DNA of 30,823 bases from JANRKT01 sp033763355 (GTDB taxonomy: Bacteria; Bacteroidota; Bacteroidia; Chitinophagales; Chitinophagaceae). This document shows, piece by piece, positions 7,272-14,421 of this stretch (positions are counted from its first letter, which is position 1; the number at the start of each line of letters is the position of its first letter). Position numbers and translations under genes: made by a program. Where the stretch lies: NCBI GenBank assembly GCA_033763355.1, contig JANRKT010000174.1, positions 1 to 30,823 on the forward strand. Reading direction: 5' to 3'. A model generated the notes under the pieces. It saw only the letters and a program-made list of their open reading frames with translations, made no database searches and was not told the DNA's origin.

Positions 7272-8312
7272 ATGAACGCATTCGGCCGCATATTCCGTGT
7301 AACTATTTTTGGCGAATCGCATGGCGAATGTGCGGGTATTACCATTGACGGCTGCCCTGCAGGTTTGCCATTAACGGAAGAAGATTTATTGCCTGACCTG
7401 GAAAGAAGAAAGGGCGGAAAGCAGAAAGGCACTACCCCGCGGCAGGAACCTGATTATCCCATTTTCAAGAGTGGGATTTTTAACGGTAAGACAACCGGTT
7501 TCCCCATCACTATATTATTTGATAATACCAATACACGCAGCGAAGATTACCAGAAGCAAAGAAGCATTCCGCGGCCGGGTCATGCTGACTGGGTAGCCCA
7601 TCAAAAATTTGGTGGAAACGAAGATTACCGGGGCGGTGGCCATTTCAGTGCAAGGTTAACAACAGGATTGGTGGCTGCAGGGGCAATTGCAAAAAAAGTA
7701 ATGCAATACCTCACCCCCAACCCCTCTCCAAAGGAGAGGGAGCAGGAGGGTGAGGTCAGTATTCATGCAAAAGTCATCGAAATAGCAGGTGAAGACGACG
7801 TGGAAAAAGGTTTGCAAAAAGCCATTGATGCAAAAGATTCGGTTGGGGCTATTGTAGAGTGCAGGGTAAATGGTTTGCCTGTTGGATTAGGAGAGCCTTA
7901 TTTTGATTCAGTTGAATCTTCGTTGGCCCAAATTGTATTTGCTATTCCTGCTGTAAGAGGAATAGAGTTCGGAACTGGCTTTGCCGCTGCAAAAATGTTT
8001 GGCAGTGAGCACAACGATGCAATCATTGATATGAGCGGTAAAACAAAAACCAATCATGCCGGGGGTGTAGTGGGTGGAATTACAAACGGGAATGAACTTA
8101 TTTTTCGCCTGGCCATTAAGCCTACATCATCCACACCCAAAGAGCAGGAAAGCCTGAACTGGGACACCGAAAAAATGGAAAAATTTTCTGTAAAAGGCCG
8201 ACATGATTTATGTGTTGCACTAAGGGCGCCCGTTATTGTGGAAGCTGTTACTGCAATTGTGCTGATGGATTTTATGATGCTGGAACAGCATGTGCCCCGT
8301 GTGCTGAAATAA
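7272..8312 (+). CDS. aroC: Chorismate synthase, with a repeat-derived internal segment
   Basis: Trans-elimination of phosphate from EPSP to give chorismate, requiring reduced FMN (last common step). The product is 346 aa from ATG 7272 (an in-frame TTG lies just upstream). Motifs seen: FGESHGECAG near the N-terminus, RPGHADW, GGGHFSARLTT, the TNHAGGVVGGITNG loop and GRHDLCVALRAPVIVEA with the second catalytic region. Residues ~146-161 (LTPNPSPKEREQEGE) do not look like AroC: they are encoded by a GC-rich palindrome and lie in the variable loop between AAGAIAKKVM and VSIHAKVIEI. The rest of the frame is undisturbed, so the enzyme is likely functional. It begins 9 bp after the toxin pseudogene. 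Confidence 0.95.
   Translation: MNAFGRIFRVTIFGESHGECAGITIDGCPAGLPLTEEDLLPDLERRKGGKQKGTTPRQEPDYPIFKSGIFNGKTTGFPITILFDNTNTRSEDYQKQRSIPRPGHADWVAHQKFGGNEDYRGGGHFSARLTTGLVAAGAIAKKVMQYLTPNPSPKEREQEGEVSIHAKVIEIAGEDDVEKGLQKAIDAKDSVGAIVECRVNGLPVGLGEPYFDSVESSLAQIVFAIPAVRGIEFGTGFAAAKMFGSEHNDAIIDMSGKTKTNHAGGVVGGITNGNELIFRLAIKPTSSTPKEQESLNWDTEKMEKFSVKGRHDLCVALRAPVIVEAVTAIVLMDFMMLEQHVPRVLK
7709..7755. repeat. Palindromic repeat inserted in frame inside aroC
   Basis: A nested inverted repeat: outer arms CCTCACCC (7709-7716) and GGGTGAGG (7748-7755), inner arms CCTCTCC (7723-7729) and GGAGAGG (7733-7739) around an AAA loop. The GC content is far above the flanking gene. Read in the aroC frame it gives the peptide TPNPSPKER, which I recall as a recurrent translated-repeat peptide in many bacterial genomes. 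The frame is kept across the element. Confidence 0.8.
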
Positions 8313-8385
8313 TGCATCAGCTTATCCTTCCCCTTTGTTTGCGCAACATATTCATACCCCATTCGTTAAAAGCAGTATATTTTTT

Positions 8386-8685
8386 ATGCCAACGATCTAC
8401 CATATAACCACCCGCTCCTCATGGGAAGCCGCAAAGAAGAAAGGATATTATGAATCGCCTTCACTGGCTGAGGAGGGGTACATTCATTGTTCGCTTGATC
8501 AGCAAATACAAGGGGTACTCGAAAGGTACTTTAAAGGCAAAACTGACCTTGTAAAACTGGTTATTGATACAGATAAACTTACGAGCCAGTTTATTTACGA
8601 CTGGTCTATGTCGGTAGCAGATACTTTCCCCCATGTGTACGGCCCCATTAATATTGATGCGGTAACAGACGTAAAGCCGGTATAA
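8386..8685 (+). CDS. DUF952 family protein
   Basis: A 99-aa cytoplasmic protein from ATG 8386 (MPTIYHITTRSSWEAA). The pattern YHITT...W..A...G.Y...SL..EGYIHCS and the later HVYGPINIDAV match DUF952, a small alpha/beta family distantly related to ADP-ribosyltransferase-like or glutathione S-transferase-associated proteins; its biochemical role is unknown. The frame is open further upstream to 8335, but that extension is not family-like and runs close to the aroC stop. There is 73 bp between aroC and this start, with no convincing promoter. It converges on the RDD gene, with 36 bp between the two stops and no strong terminator seen. Confidence 0.85.
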   Translation: MPTIYHITTRSSWEAAKKKGYYESPSLAEEGYIHCSLDQQIQGVLERYFKGKTDLVKLVIDTDKLTSQFIYDWSMSVADTFPHVYGPINIDAVTDVKPV

Positions 8686-8721
8686 CTTCTCTTTCGGGTT
8701 TTCTTTTAATCCCCGCCATAA

Positions 8722-9441
8722 TCAAACCTCTTTACTTGTTAAATGATTATAGTCTTTCACAATCGTCTGCAAAAATTCAAGCGGGTCCTGGTCGCTGCTG
8801 ATGTTTAAAACCGCCCTGATTTTATCGTATGCTTTGTATAATAAGGGGGCATTGTTATGGGCATTTTTTATGTAACGGTTAATTACTTCTTTTACCAGGC
8901 TGATGTCGGAATCGCTAAGGTTAATCACCTGCGGATAATGCGGCGTGTATTGCTCCATGGTTTCCATAAAAATGGTGTCTTCCATTTTTGTACGCCTGTT
9001 GGTCCTTACTACGGTTGTGCCCGCCAGCATATCGCCAACGCGTTGCGCTTTTTCGGATAATGAAATGGTAACAATGGCCACAATGCCCCAACTGAACATG
9101 TCATCCACAATCCTGAACATCCAGCGGATAAGGTATTGCCCGATATTCGGCTGGTTGCCGTCAAGGCTTATTACTTTGATGTTTTTTACTTTCTTGCCAA
9201 GGCTCTGCCCGTTCATTAATACTTCACAGGCCAATTGGTAAAAAAGGATGGGCAGGGAGACTATAAAATAAGTCCAGAAACCAATAAAATTTCCTGCGGC
9301 TTCTTCAACCAGGAATACAGCAAAAAAATAACCTGCATAAAGGAGAAAATCAACAAGGTAAGCCACCAGCCTGTCGCCCACGCCGGCCAGCTCATATTCC
9401 AGTTCAATATTCTGGGAGGTTTGTATGGTAATGGTTTGCAT
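8722..9441 (-). CDS. RDD family membrane protein
   Basis: A 239-aa inner-membrane protein. Residues ~10-150 are an RDD domain: ELAGVGDRLVAYLVDFLLYAGYFF carries the conserved Arg and Asp, followed by two more hydrophobic segments (~55-72 and ~108-128) and LSEKAQRVGDMLAGTTVVR. The last ~90 residues are soluble and helical (HYPQVINLSDSDISLVKEVINRYI). Function is unproven; some RDD proteins have been linked to Na+/H+ exchange. It is divergent from the SpoIIM-MoxR-DUF58 operon, and the same partner set is found in other phyla, including the moxR2 locus of Mycobacterium tuberculosis (recalled). A TACCTTTA element on the - strand at 9455-9462 could be its -7 box, though the leader would be very short. 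Confidence 0.9.
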   Translation of the reverse strand: MQTITIQTSQNIELEYELAGVGDRLVAYLVDFLLYAGYFFAVFLVEEAAGNFIGFWTYFIVSLPILFYQLACEVLMNGQSLGKKVKNIKVISLDGNQPNIGQYLIRWMFRIVDDMFSWGIVAIVTISLSEKAQRVGDMLAGTTVVRTNRRTKMEDTIFMETMEQYTPHYPQVINLSDSDISLVKEVINRYIKNAHNNAPLLYKAYDKIRAVLNISSDQDPLEFLQTIVKDYNHLTSKEV

Positions 9442-9480
9442 AACGTAAAAAAAGTAAAGGTAAAAATAAGTTGTTTATGG

Positions 9481-9536
9481 CAGTCAGCAGTCGGCAGTAT
9501 TCAGTAAGCAGTACTCAGTCGGCGGTACTCAGCAGG
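9481..9536. repeat. Heptad tandem repeat, CAGTnnn units
   Basis: Eight consecutive 7-bp units with no indels, six of them opening with CAGT (CAGTCAG, CAGTCGG, CAGTATT and so on), followed by a partial CAGC. It lies between the divergent RDD gene and the SpoIIM operon. Confidence 0.85.
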
Positions 9537-9543
9537 CAGCCTT

Positions 9544-9578
9544 TGTAACCTGTAACGTGTAACCTGTAACTTGTTTTG
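9544..9578. repeat. Heptad tandem repeat, TGTAACY units
   Basis: Four near-identical 7-bp units (TGTAACC, TGTAACG, TGTAACC, TGTAACT) plus a degenerate TGTTTTG. It follows the CAGTnnn array by 7 bp. The same unit recurs about 6 kb away at 15897-15913. The last unit supplies the proposed -33 TTTG of the operon promoter. Confidence 0.85.
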
Positions 9579-9605
9579 AACATGCAATAACTTGCTTTAT
9601 ATTCG
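9575..9605 (+). promoter_or_regulatory. Possible promoter of the SpoIIM-MoxR-DUF58 operon
   Basis: TTTG at 9575-9578 and TATATTCG at 9598-9605 are spaced by 19 bp, as expected for Bacteroidota -33/-7 elements (consensus TTTG and TAnnTTTG; one mismatch in the -7 box). The start codon at 9622 would follow a leader of about 10 nt. The -33 box is formed by the end of the heptad array. Confidence 0.4.
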
Positions 9606-9621
9606 TTATTGAACAGAAGGT

Positions 9622-10599
9622 ATGAGAGAAGCATTGTTTTTAAAGCAAAACAAGGAACGCTGGAAAACCTATGAACAGCAGCCCACCAACGACCCGGATG
9701 AGCTTGCCGAACGTTTCGTACAGCTAACAGACGACCTGGCTTATGCCCGGACTTTTTATCCTAAAAGCAAAACCGTACAATACCTCAATGGCCTTGCGGG
9801 CAAATTTCACCTCGCTATTTACAGGAATAAAAAAGAAAAACAAAGCCGCATCATTACATTCTGGAAATACGAGCTGCCGCTTGTAATGGCAAAGTACCAG
9901 AAACAGTTGTTCTACGCCTTTCTCTTTTTTTCAGCCTTTATCACCATAGGTGTTTTCTCAGCCATATATGATGAAAATTTTGTAAGGCTGATTTTAGGGG
10001 ACGGGTATGTGAACATGACGAACGAAAACATAGAGAACGGCGACCCGTTTGGGGTTTATAAAAAGCATGACCCGCTGCTGATGTTCCTCTATATCGCTTT
10101 TAATAACATTTATGTTTCATTTGTAATTTTTGTGCAGGGGCTTTTGCTTGGGGTAGGCACAGTATATGGTTTATTTTATAATGGCGTAATGCTTGGTTCA
10201 TTTGAATATTATTTTTTTGCGCATGGGCTGGGCTGGCAATCCATACTGGTGGTTTTTATTCACGGCACACTTGAAATTTCCGCCATTATCATAGCAGGCG
10301 CTGCCGGGCTGATACTGGGCACAAGCATTTTATTTCCCGGAACGCTTAAAAGGTCGCAATCCATACTGATTGGCGCAAAAGACGGGATAAAGATCATCAT
10401 CGGGCTGCTCCCCATTTTTCTTACCGCTGCTTTTTTTGAAGGATTTATTACGAGGCATACGGGCATGCCTTTATGGCTGAGCATTTTTATTCTTGCAGCA
10501 TCCCTTATTTTTATCATATGGTATTTTGTAATTTACCCCCTGAGGATGCGGAAAAGAATAATTACTGAAGACCAGATTTTTGAAGCTGATATTTCCTGA
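9622..10599 (+). CDS. SpoIIM-like (stage II sporulation protein M family) membrane protein
   Basis: A 325-aa polytopic membrane protein. A cytoplasmic N-terminal region of ~90 residues (MREALFLKQNKERWKTYE, then DLAYARTFYPKSKTVQYLNGLAGKFHLAIY) precedes about six membrane segments. HGTLEISAIIIAGAAGL (~214-230) is the signature of the SpoIIM/DUF95 family. In spore formers SpoIIM joins SpoIID and SpoIIP in peptidoglycan remodelling during engulfment; this organism type does not sporulate, so the role here is different and unknown. It is the first gene of a compact operon ending in MoxR and DUF58. It ends with TGA at 10597-10599, inside the 5' end of the next frame. Confidence 0.9.
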   Translation: MREALFLKQNKERWKTYEQQPTNDPDELAERFVQLTDDLAYARTFYPKSKTVQYLNGLAGKFHLAIYRNKKEKQSRIITFWKYELPLVMAKYQKQLFYAFLFFSAFITIGVFSAIYDENFVRLILGDGYVNMTNENIENGDPFGVYKKHDPLLMFLYIAFNNIYVSFVIFVQGLLLGVGTVYGLFYNGVMLGSFEYYFFAHGLGWQSILVVFIHGTLEISAIIIAGAAGLILGTSILFPGTLKRSQSILIGAKDGIKIIIGLLPIFLTAAFFEGFITRHTGMPLWLSIFILAASLIFIIWYFVIYPLRMRKRIITEDQIFEADIS

Positions 10600-11527
10600 A
10601 CCAAAAATTAAACCTGTGCAACCTGCAATAGTACTTCGTAAAGTAAGGGATTTTGGCGAACGCATCGGCGATTCACTGCTCTTCCTGAAATTAAATTGGA
10701 AAAACCTGCTGGTTATTTATCTGGTGTTTGCTGTGCCTTTTTTTCTGATTGGCGCCATCGTTGGCGGCAACAGCATGAGTGGCCTCTTTTCACTTCTCAG
10801 CAGCAGCAGGAGCACTATTCCCAATTTTGGTGATTTTGGCTTTGGTTTCTTTTTATGGATGTTATTACTTCTGCTCGCCATTACATCATATTGCACAGCG
10901 GTGTACAGTTACATGAGGCTTTATGAACAAAAAGGAGGGGAAAAACCATCTTTACCAGAAGTGGGTAAGCTCTATATGAGCAAATTCTTTTCTAACCTGC
11001 TTTATACTATTGTTATTACCGCTTTGTTCATTGTGGGCATATTTATAGTTATTATTCCAATTTTGGGTGTGCTGGCGTATTTGGCTGGTTTGTTCTATTT
11101 CTCAGTCATTTTTTCTATTCTGTTTCCTGTAAATACCATCGAAGACCATTCTTTCGGCGCTGCATTCTCACGTTGCTTTTATCTCATAAAAGAAAGGTGG
11201 TGGTTCAGTTTCGGGTATTCAATAATTATTTTCCTGATTTATTATTTCTTTGCGCTGGTAATCGGTTTAATTATACAAACCATTTTCGGGTTTTCGGCCA
11301 TCAATATGACAGATCCGGAAAGAATAGGTTCTGCTTTTGAAAAGTATGCATATGTCCTTGCTTTGTCAACCATTTTTCAATACGTTTTTTACCTGATTTT
11401 GCATATCGGGCTGGGTATCCATTATTACAGCCTGCTGGAAGAAAAAGACGGCTCAGGGCTTGAAGCAAGGCTTGACCAGTTAGGTGAACAATCAGGGCCG
11501 CACAGCAATATTGAAGAGCAATACTAA
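10580..11527 (+). CDS. Polytopic membrane protein of the MoxR/DUF58 operon
   Basis: About 315 aa with roughly six hydrophobic segments (for example NLLVIYLVFAVPFFLIGAIV, a segment around FFLWMLLLLLAITSYC, and one around IIIFLIYYFFALVIGLI) and a soluble N-terminal stretch with VRDFGERIGDSLLFLKLNWK. I recognise the type as a recurrent hypothetical in this gene group but cannot name a family. No ATG is available: the frame opens with TTG at 10580, overlapping the preceding gene by 20 bp, or GTG at 10616. GTG would leave about 10 residues before the conserved RDFGE region. The overlap indicates translational coupling. It is likely a structural partner of the SpoIIM-like protein. Confidence 0.8.
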   Translation: MKLIFPEPKIKPVQPAIVLRKVRDFGERIGDSLLFLKLNWKNLLVIYLVFAVPFFLIGAIVGGNSMSGLFSLLSSSRSTIPNFGDFGFGFFLWMLLLLLAITSYCTAVYSYMRLYEQKGGEKPSLPEVGKLYMSKFFSNLLYTIVITALFIVGIFIVIIPILGVLAYLAGLFYFSVIFSILFPVNTIEDHSFGAAFSRCFYLIKERWWFSFGYSIIIFLIYYFFALVIGLIIQTIFGFSAINMTDPERIGSAFEKYAYVLALSTIFQYVFYLILHIGLGIHYYSLLEEKDGSGLEARLDQLGEQSGPHSNIEEQY

Positions 11528-11534
11528 AACGTTC

Positions 11535-12254
11535 ATGAAATTTTTAATTTTCAACATACTTCTTTTCATCTCCTTTCTCTTTTTCGTGCCTGCGCATCCC
11601 ATTGCTGCAATGCCCCCCTTAAAGGAAGACAGTTCTGCAGTGGAGTTAAGAAAGTTTGATGCCGGAAAAATAAACGGTTACCGCAGCAACAAAGATTTTA
11701 AATATGATCTGCAGAAGCCGGCTGAAATGGGTTTTTGGGACAGGTTCTGGTTCTGGGTTTGGCAACAATATTCAAGGGCAATGGCCAATGATGGGGTACG
11801 CGTAAGCTTTAAAATATTTCTCTGGGCGCTTGCCATCGGGGTAATCCTGTTTGCGATAGTAAAAATAGTAGGTATGGAAAAAGTGGCTTTTCTTATACGC
11901 GGCAGAAAAGAAACAGGCCTGGGCTATACCGAAGAACAGGAAGATATTTATGCAATTGATTTTAATCGGGCTATTGACGAGGCGGTGAGAAATAAAGAAT
12001 TCCGATTTGCCACCAGGTTAATGTATTTGCAGGCATTGCGGCAACTGGCAGATAAAAACCTGATCAACTGGAAGATCAACAAAACCAATGATGATTACGC
12101 AAAGGAACTTTCTTCAACCCCTTATGGCCACGGGTTTAACAATATTACCCGCAGCTATGAATATGTATGGTATGGCGAGTTTGAAATAGAAGAAAATGCT
12201 TTTGGAAAAGTAAAACAGCAGTTTCAGCAATTTAACAGGGGGGTGATACAATGA
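11535..12254 (+). CDS. DUF4129 domain-containing protein
   Basis: A 239-aa protein from ATG 11535 (MKFLIFNILLFISFLFF...), giving a clear signal peptide ending around AHPIAA; a longer frame from 11484 would overlap the previous gene and hide it. The mature N-terminal part (~25-75, with FWDRFWFWVWQQYSRAM) is exported. One membrane segment follows (~88-112), then a cytoplasmic DUF4129 region (~130-239: EEQEDIYAIDFNRAIDEAVRNKEFRFATRLMYLQALRQL, and YEYVWYGEFEI near the end). DUF4129 proteins commonly sit beside MoxR and DUF58 genes; their role is unknown. It starts 7 bp after the upstream stop and overlaps the next gene by 4 bp (ATGA). Confidence 0.88.
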   Translation: MKFLIFNILLFISFLFFVPAHPIAAMPPLKEDSSAVELRKFDAGKINGYRSNKDFKYDLQKPAEMGFWDRFWFWVWQQYSRAMANDGVRVSFKIFLWALAIGVILFAIVKIVGMEKVAFLIRGRKETGLGYTEEQEDIYAIDFNRAIDEAVRNKEFRFATRLMYLQALRQLADKNLINWKINKTNDDYAKELSSTPYGHGFNNITRSYEYVWYGEFEIEENAFGKVKQQFQQFNRGVIQ

Positions 12255-13438
12255 GGTGGGCCAGGTGGTATATCGTACTTATTGCTTTTTTACTGGGCGC
12301 ATACATGTATGCGGCATATAAAAAGCCGCCTCTTATTGACTGGCGCCAAACACTTAGTAACAGGGATAAAATTCCTTACGGCACATATATTGTTTACAAC
12401 GAGTTGCAGACTATACTGAAACAAAAACCCAAAGAACTGCGTGAACCTGTTTACGATCACACCAACAACAGTGAAGCGACAGATGAAACGTATATTTTAA
12501 TAGCTGGCGGCGTGCACACCGATGAAACCGACGAGGAGGAACTGTTCAGGTATATTGAAAACGGGAATACCGTATTCATTTCAGCCGAAGGGGTGAGCAA
12601 AAGTTTTGCAGATACACTGGGCATTGAAATAAACGCTTATGATACTGACATAAGGGACAGGGACTCTACTTCCCTTAAACTGGTTAACCCTGCTTTTCAG
12701 TCGCCTGATATTTATACCAACTTCAGGTACACGATTGACGGTTATTTTGCAAAGTTCGATACCGCCAAAGCAATTGTATTGGGCAAAAACAGCAACAACA
12801 AAGTAAATTTTATCAGGATACCTATGGGTGAAGGCAACCTTTATTTGCATACCGCCCCCATTGCCTTCAGCAATTATTTTGCTTTAAAAGGAAACAACCT
12901 CGATTATATTGAGAAAGTTTTTTCTTATTTACCCGATGACAATTCATTTGTTTACTGGGATGAATATTATAAGCTGGGCAGGGGAGGGCCTTCCACCCCT
13001 TTACGTGTTATTCTTGGCAAAACCAACCTGCGTTATGCCTATTTTACTGCACTTACTGCAATTATTTTGTTTATGGTTTTCCAGGCCAAACGAAGGCAGC
13101 GGATTATACCTGTAATAAAACCACCTGTAAATGCAACACTTGATTTTGTGGAAACAGTCAGCCGTGTTTATTTCAACCAGAAACACCACCATAATATTGC
13201 GCAAAAGAAAATAACTTACTGGCTTGATGCCGTTCGGGGCAGGTACAGCCTTTTAACGCACAAATTAGATGAGGAGTTTGAAGCGAAGCTGGTGCATAAG
13301 TCGGGCGTTGAAAAAGAAACGGTGGAGGAACTGGTAAGTATGATTAAATACGTGAGGTACCACAATGAAATATCCGATAACGACCTGATGAAACTCAGCC
13401 GGCTCATTGATCAATTCAATAAACAATCCAGGATATGA
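12251..13438 (+). CDS. DUF4350 domain-containing membrane protein
   Basis: A 395-aa protein with an N-terminal membrane anchor (~5-20), an extracytoplasmic DUF4350 domain (~35-235: TLSNRDKIPYGTYIVYNELQ, ILIAGGVHTDETDEEELFRYIENGNTVFISA), a second membrane segment (~261-277, FTALTAIILFMVF) and a cytoplasmic helical tail (TVSRVYFNQKHHHNIAQKK). The domain has a glutamine amidotransferase-like or ABC-type-uncharacterised fold resemblance (GG...D...F...GNTVFIS), as in gliding motility GldG-like proteins. ATGA overlaps on both sides couple it to DUF4129 and MoxR. Its topology, with a binding-like domain outside and a tail inside, suits a substrate receptor passing signals to the ATPase; that is inference. 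Confidence 0.87.
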   Translation: MRWARWYIVLIAFLLGAYMYAAYKKPPLIDWRQTLSNRDKIPYGTYIVYNELQTILKQKPKELREPVYDHTNNSEATDETYILIAGGVHTDETDEEELFRYIENGNTVFISAEGVSKSFADTLGIEINAYDTDIRDRDSTSLKLVNPAFQSPDIYTNFRYTIDGYFAKFDTAKAIVLGKNSNNKVNFIRIPMGEGNLYLHTAPIAFSNYFALKGNNLDYIEKVFSYLPDDNSFVYWDEYYKLGRGGPSTPLRVILGKTNLRYAYFTALTAIILFMVFQAKRRQRIIPVIKPPVNATLDFVETVSRVYFNQKHHHNIAQKKITYWLDAVRGRYSLLTHKLDEEFEAKLVHKSGVEKETVEELVSMIKYVRYHNEISDNDLMKLSRLIDQFNKQSRI

Positions 13439-14421
13439 TGGAACAAACAGAACCTGTTTTCAGCACCCGCACTGATCTTTCGGCATTGAACGACGCTGTT
13501 TATAAAATACGCAGCGAAATAGCAAAGGTGATAGTGGGTCAGGCACAAATGGTGGATTTATTGCTGGCAGGTATATTAAGCGGCGGCCATGTACTGATAG
13601 AAGGCGTGCCGGGTGTAGCCAAAACATTAACGGCAAAGCTGCTTGCCAAAAGCCTTGATGTGCCTTTTTCACGCATACAGTTTACGCCCGACTTAATGCC
13701 CAGCGATGTATTGGGTACATCAGTCTTTAATCCGAGAGATGCAGGCTTCGAGTTCAGACCAGGCCCTATTTTCAGCAGTGTTGTTTTAATAGATGAAATC
13801 AACAGGGCGCCTGCAAAAACACAGGCTGCATTGTTTGAAGTAATGGAAGAAAGACAGGTAACGGTTGACGGAAAGACCAACCTCATGAGTAAACCTTTTA
13901 TGGTGATAGCCACACAAAACCCCGTTGAACACGAAGGCACATACCGGCTGCCTGAAGCGCAGCTTGACCGTTTTATTTTTAAAATAAATGTGCCCTATCC
14001 GACAACTGAAGAGGAAGTAAAAATTTTATCCGGCCATCACCAGCTAAAGCAGGATTCGCAGCTGGATAAAATAGAGAAAGTACTTACAGCCTCGCAGATT
14101 GAAAACCTGCAGCAGCAGATCAGGCAGCTTCATGTAGAGGAAAAACTGCTTCAGTTTATTGCAAAACTGGTAACGGAAACACGCAGCAACAAATCTATTT
14201 TCCTTGGTGCGTCGCCCCGAGCATCCATTGCCATACTCAATGCATCAAAAGCCATTGCAGCCATGCACTCAAGGGATTTTGTTACGCCTGATGATATTTT
14301 ATTTGTAGTGCCTGCCGTGTTGCGGCACCGCATTGTATTAACACCTGAAAAAGAAATGGAAGGCATTGTTCCGGATGAAGTGATACAGCAAATGGTGCAG
14401 GGCCTTGAAATACCGCGTTAG
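13435..14421 (+). CDS. MoxR family AAA+ ATPase
   Basis: A 328-aa cytoplasmic AAA+ ATPase. Walker A GVPGVAKT is at ~57-64, Walker B VVLIDEINRAPAKTQAALFEVMEE follows, sensor 1 is in ATQNPVEHEGTY, then PEAQLDRFIFK (arginine finger region), and the AAA lid with GASPRASIAILNASKA. MoxR proteins act as chaperone-like remodellers that often partner with von Willebrand A or DUF58 proteins. Start is ATG 13435 (tandem with 13438), overlapping the DUF4350 stop. It shares a single base with the DUF58 start (TAG/GTG), so the two products are probably made in fixed ratio. Confidence 0.96.
   Translation: MMEQTEPVFSTRTDLSALNDAVYKIRSEIAKVIVGQAQMVDLLLAGILSGGHVLIEGVPGVAKTLTAKLLAKSLDVPFSRIQFTPDLMPSDVLGTSVFNPRDAGFEFRPGPIFSSVVLIDEINRAPAKTQAALFEVMEERQVTVDGKTNLMSKPFMVIATQNPVEHEGTYRLPEAQLDRFIFKINVPYPTTEEEVKILSGHHQLKQDSQLDKIEKVLTASQIENLQQQIRQLHVEEKLLQFIAKLVTETRSNKSIFLGASPRASIAILNASKAIAAMHSRDFVTPDDILFVVPAVLRHRIVLTPEKEMEGIVPDEVIQQMVQGLEIPR

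Noticed and set aside
9481..9578. Repeat arrays as a possible CRISPR.
   Set aside because: Units are 7 bp in direct contact without spacers, and no cas genes are present; the same is true of the other arrays.
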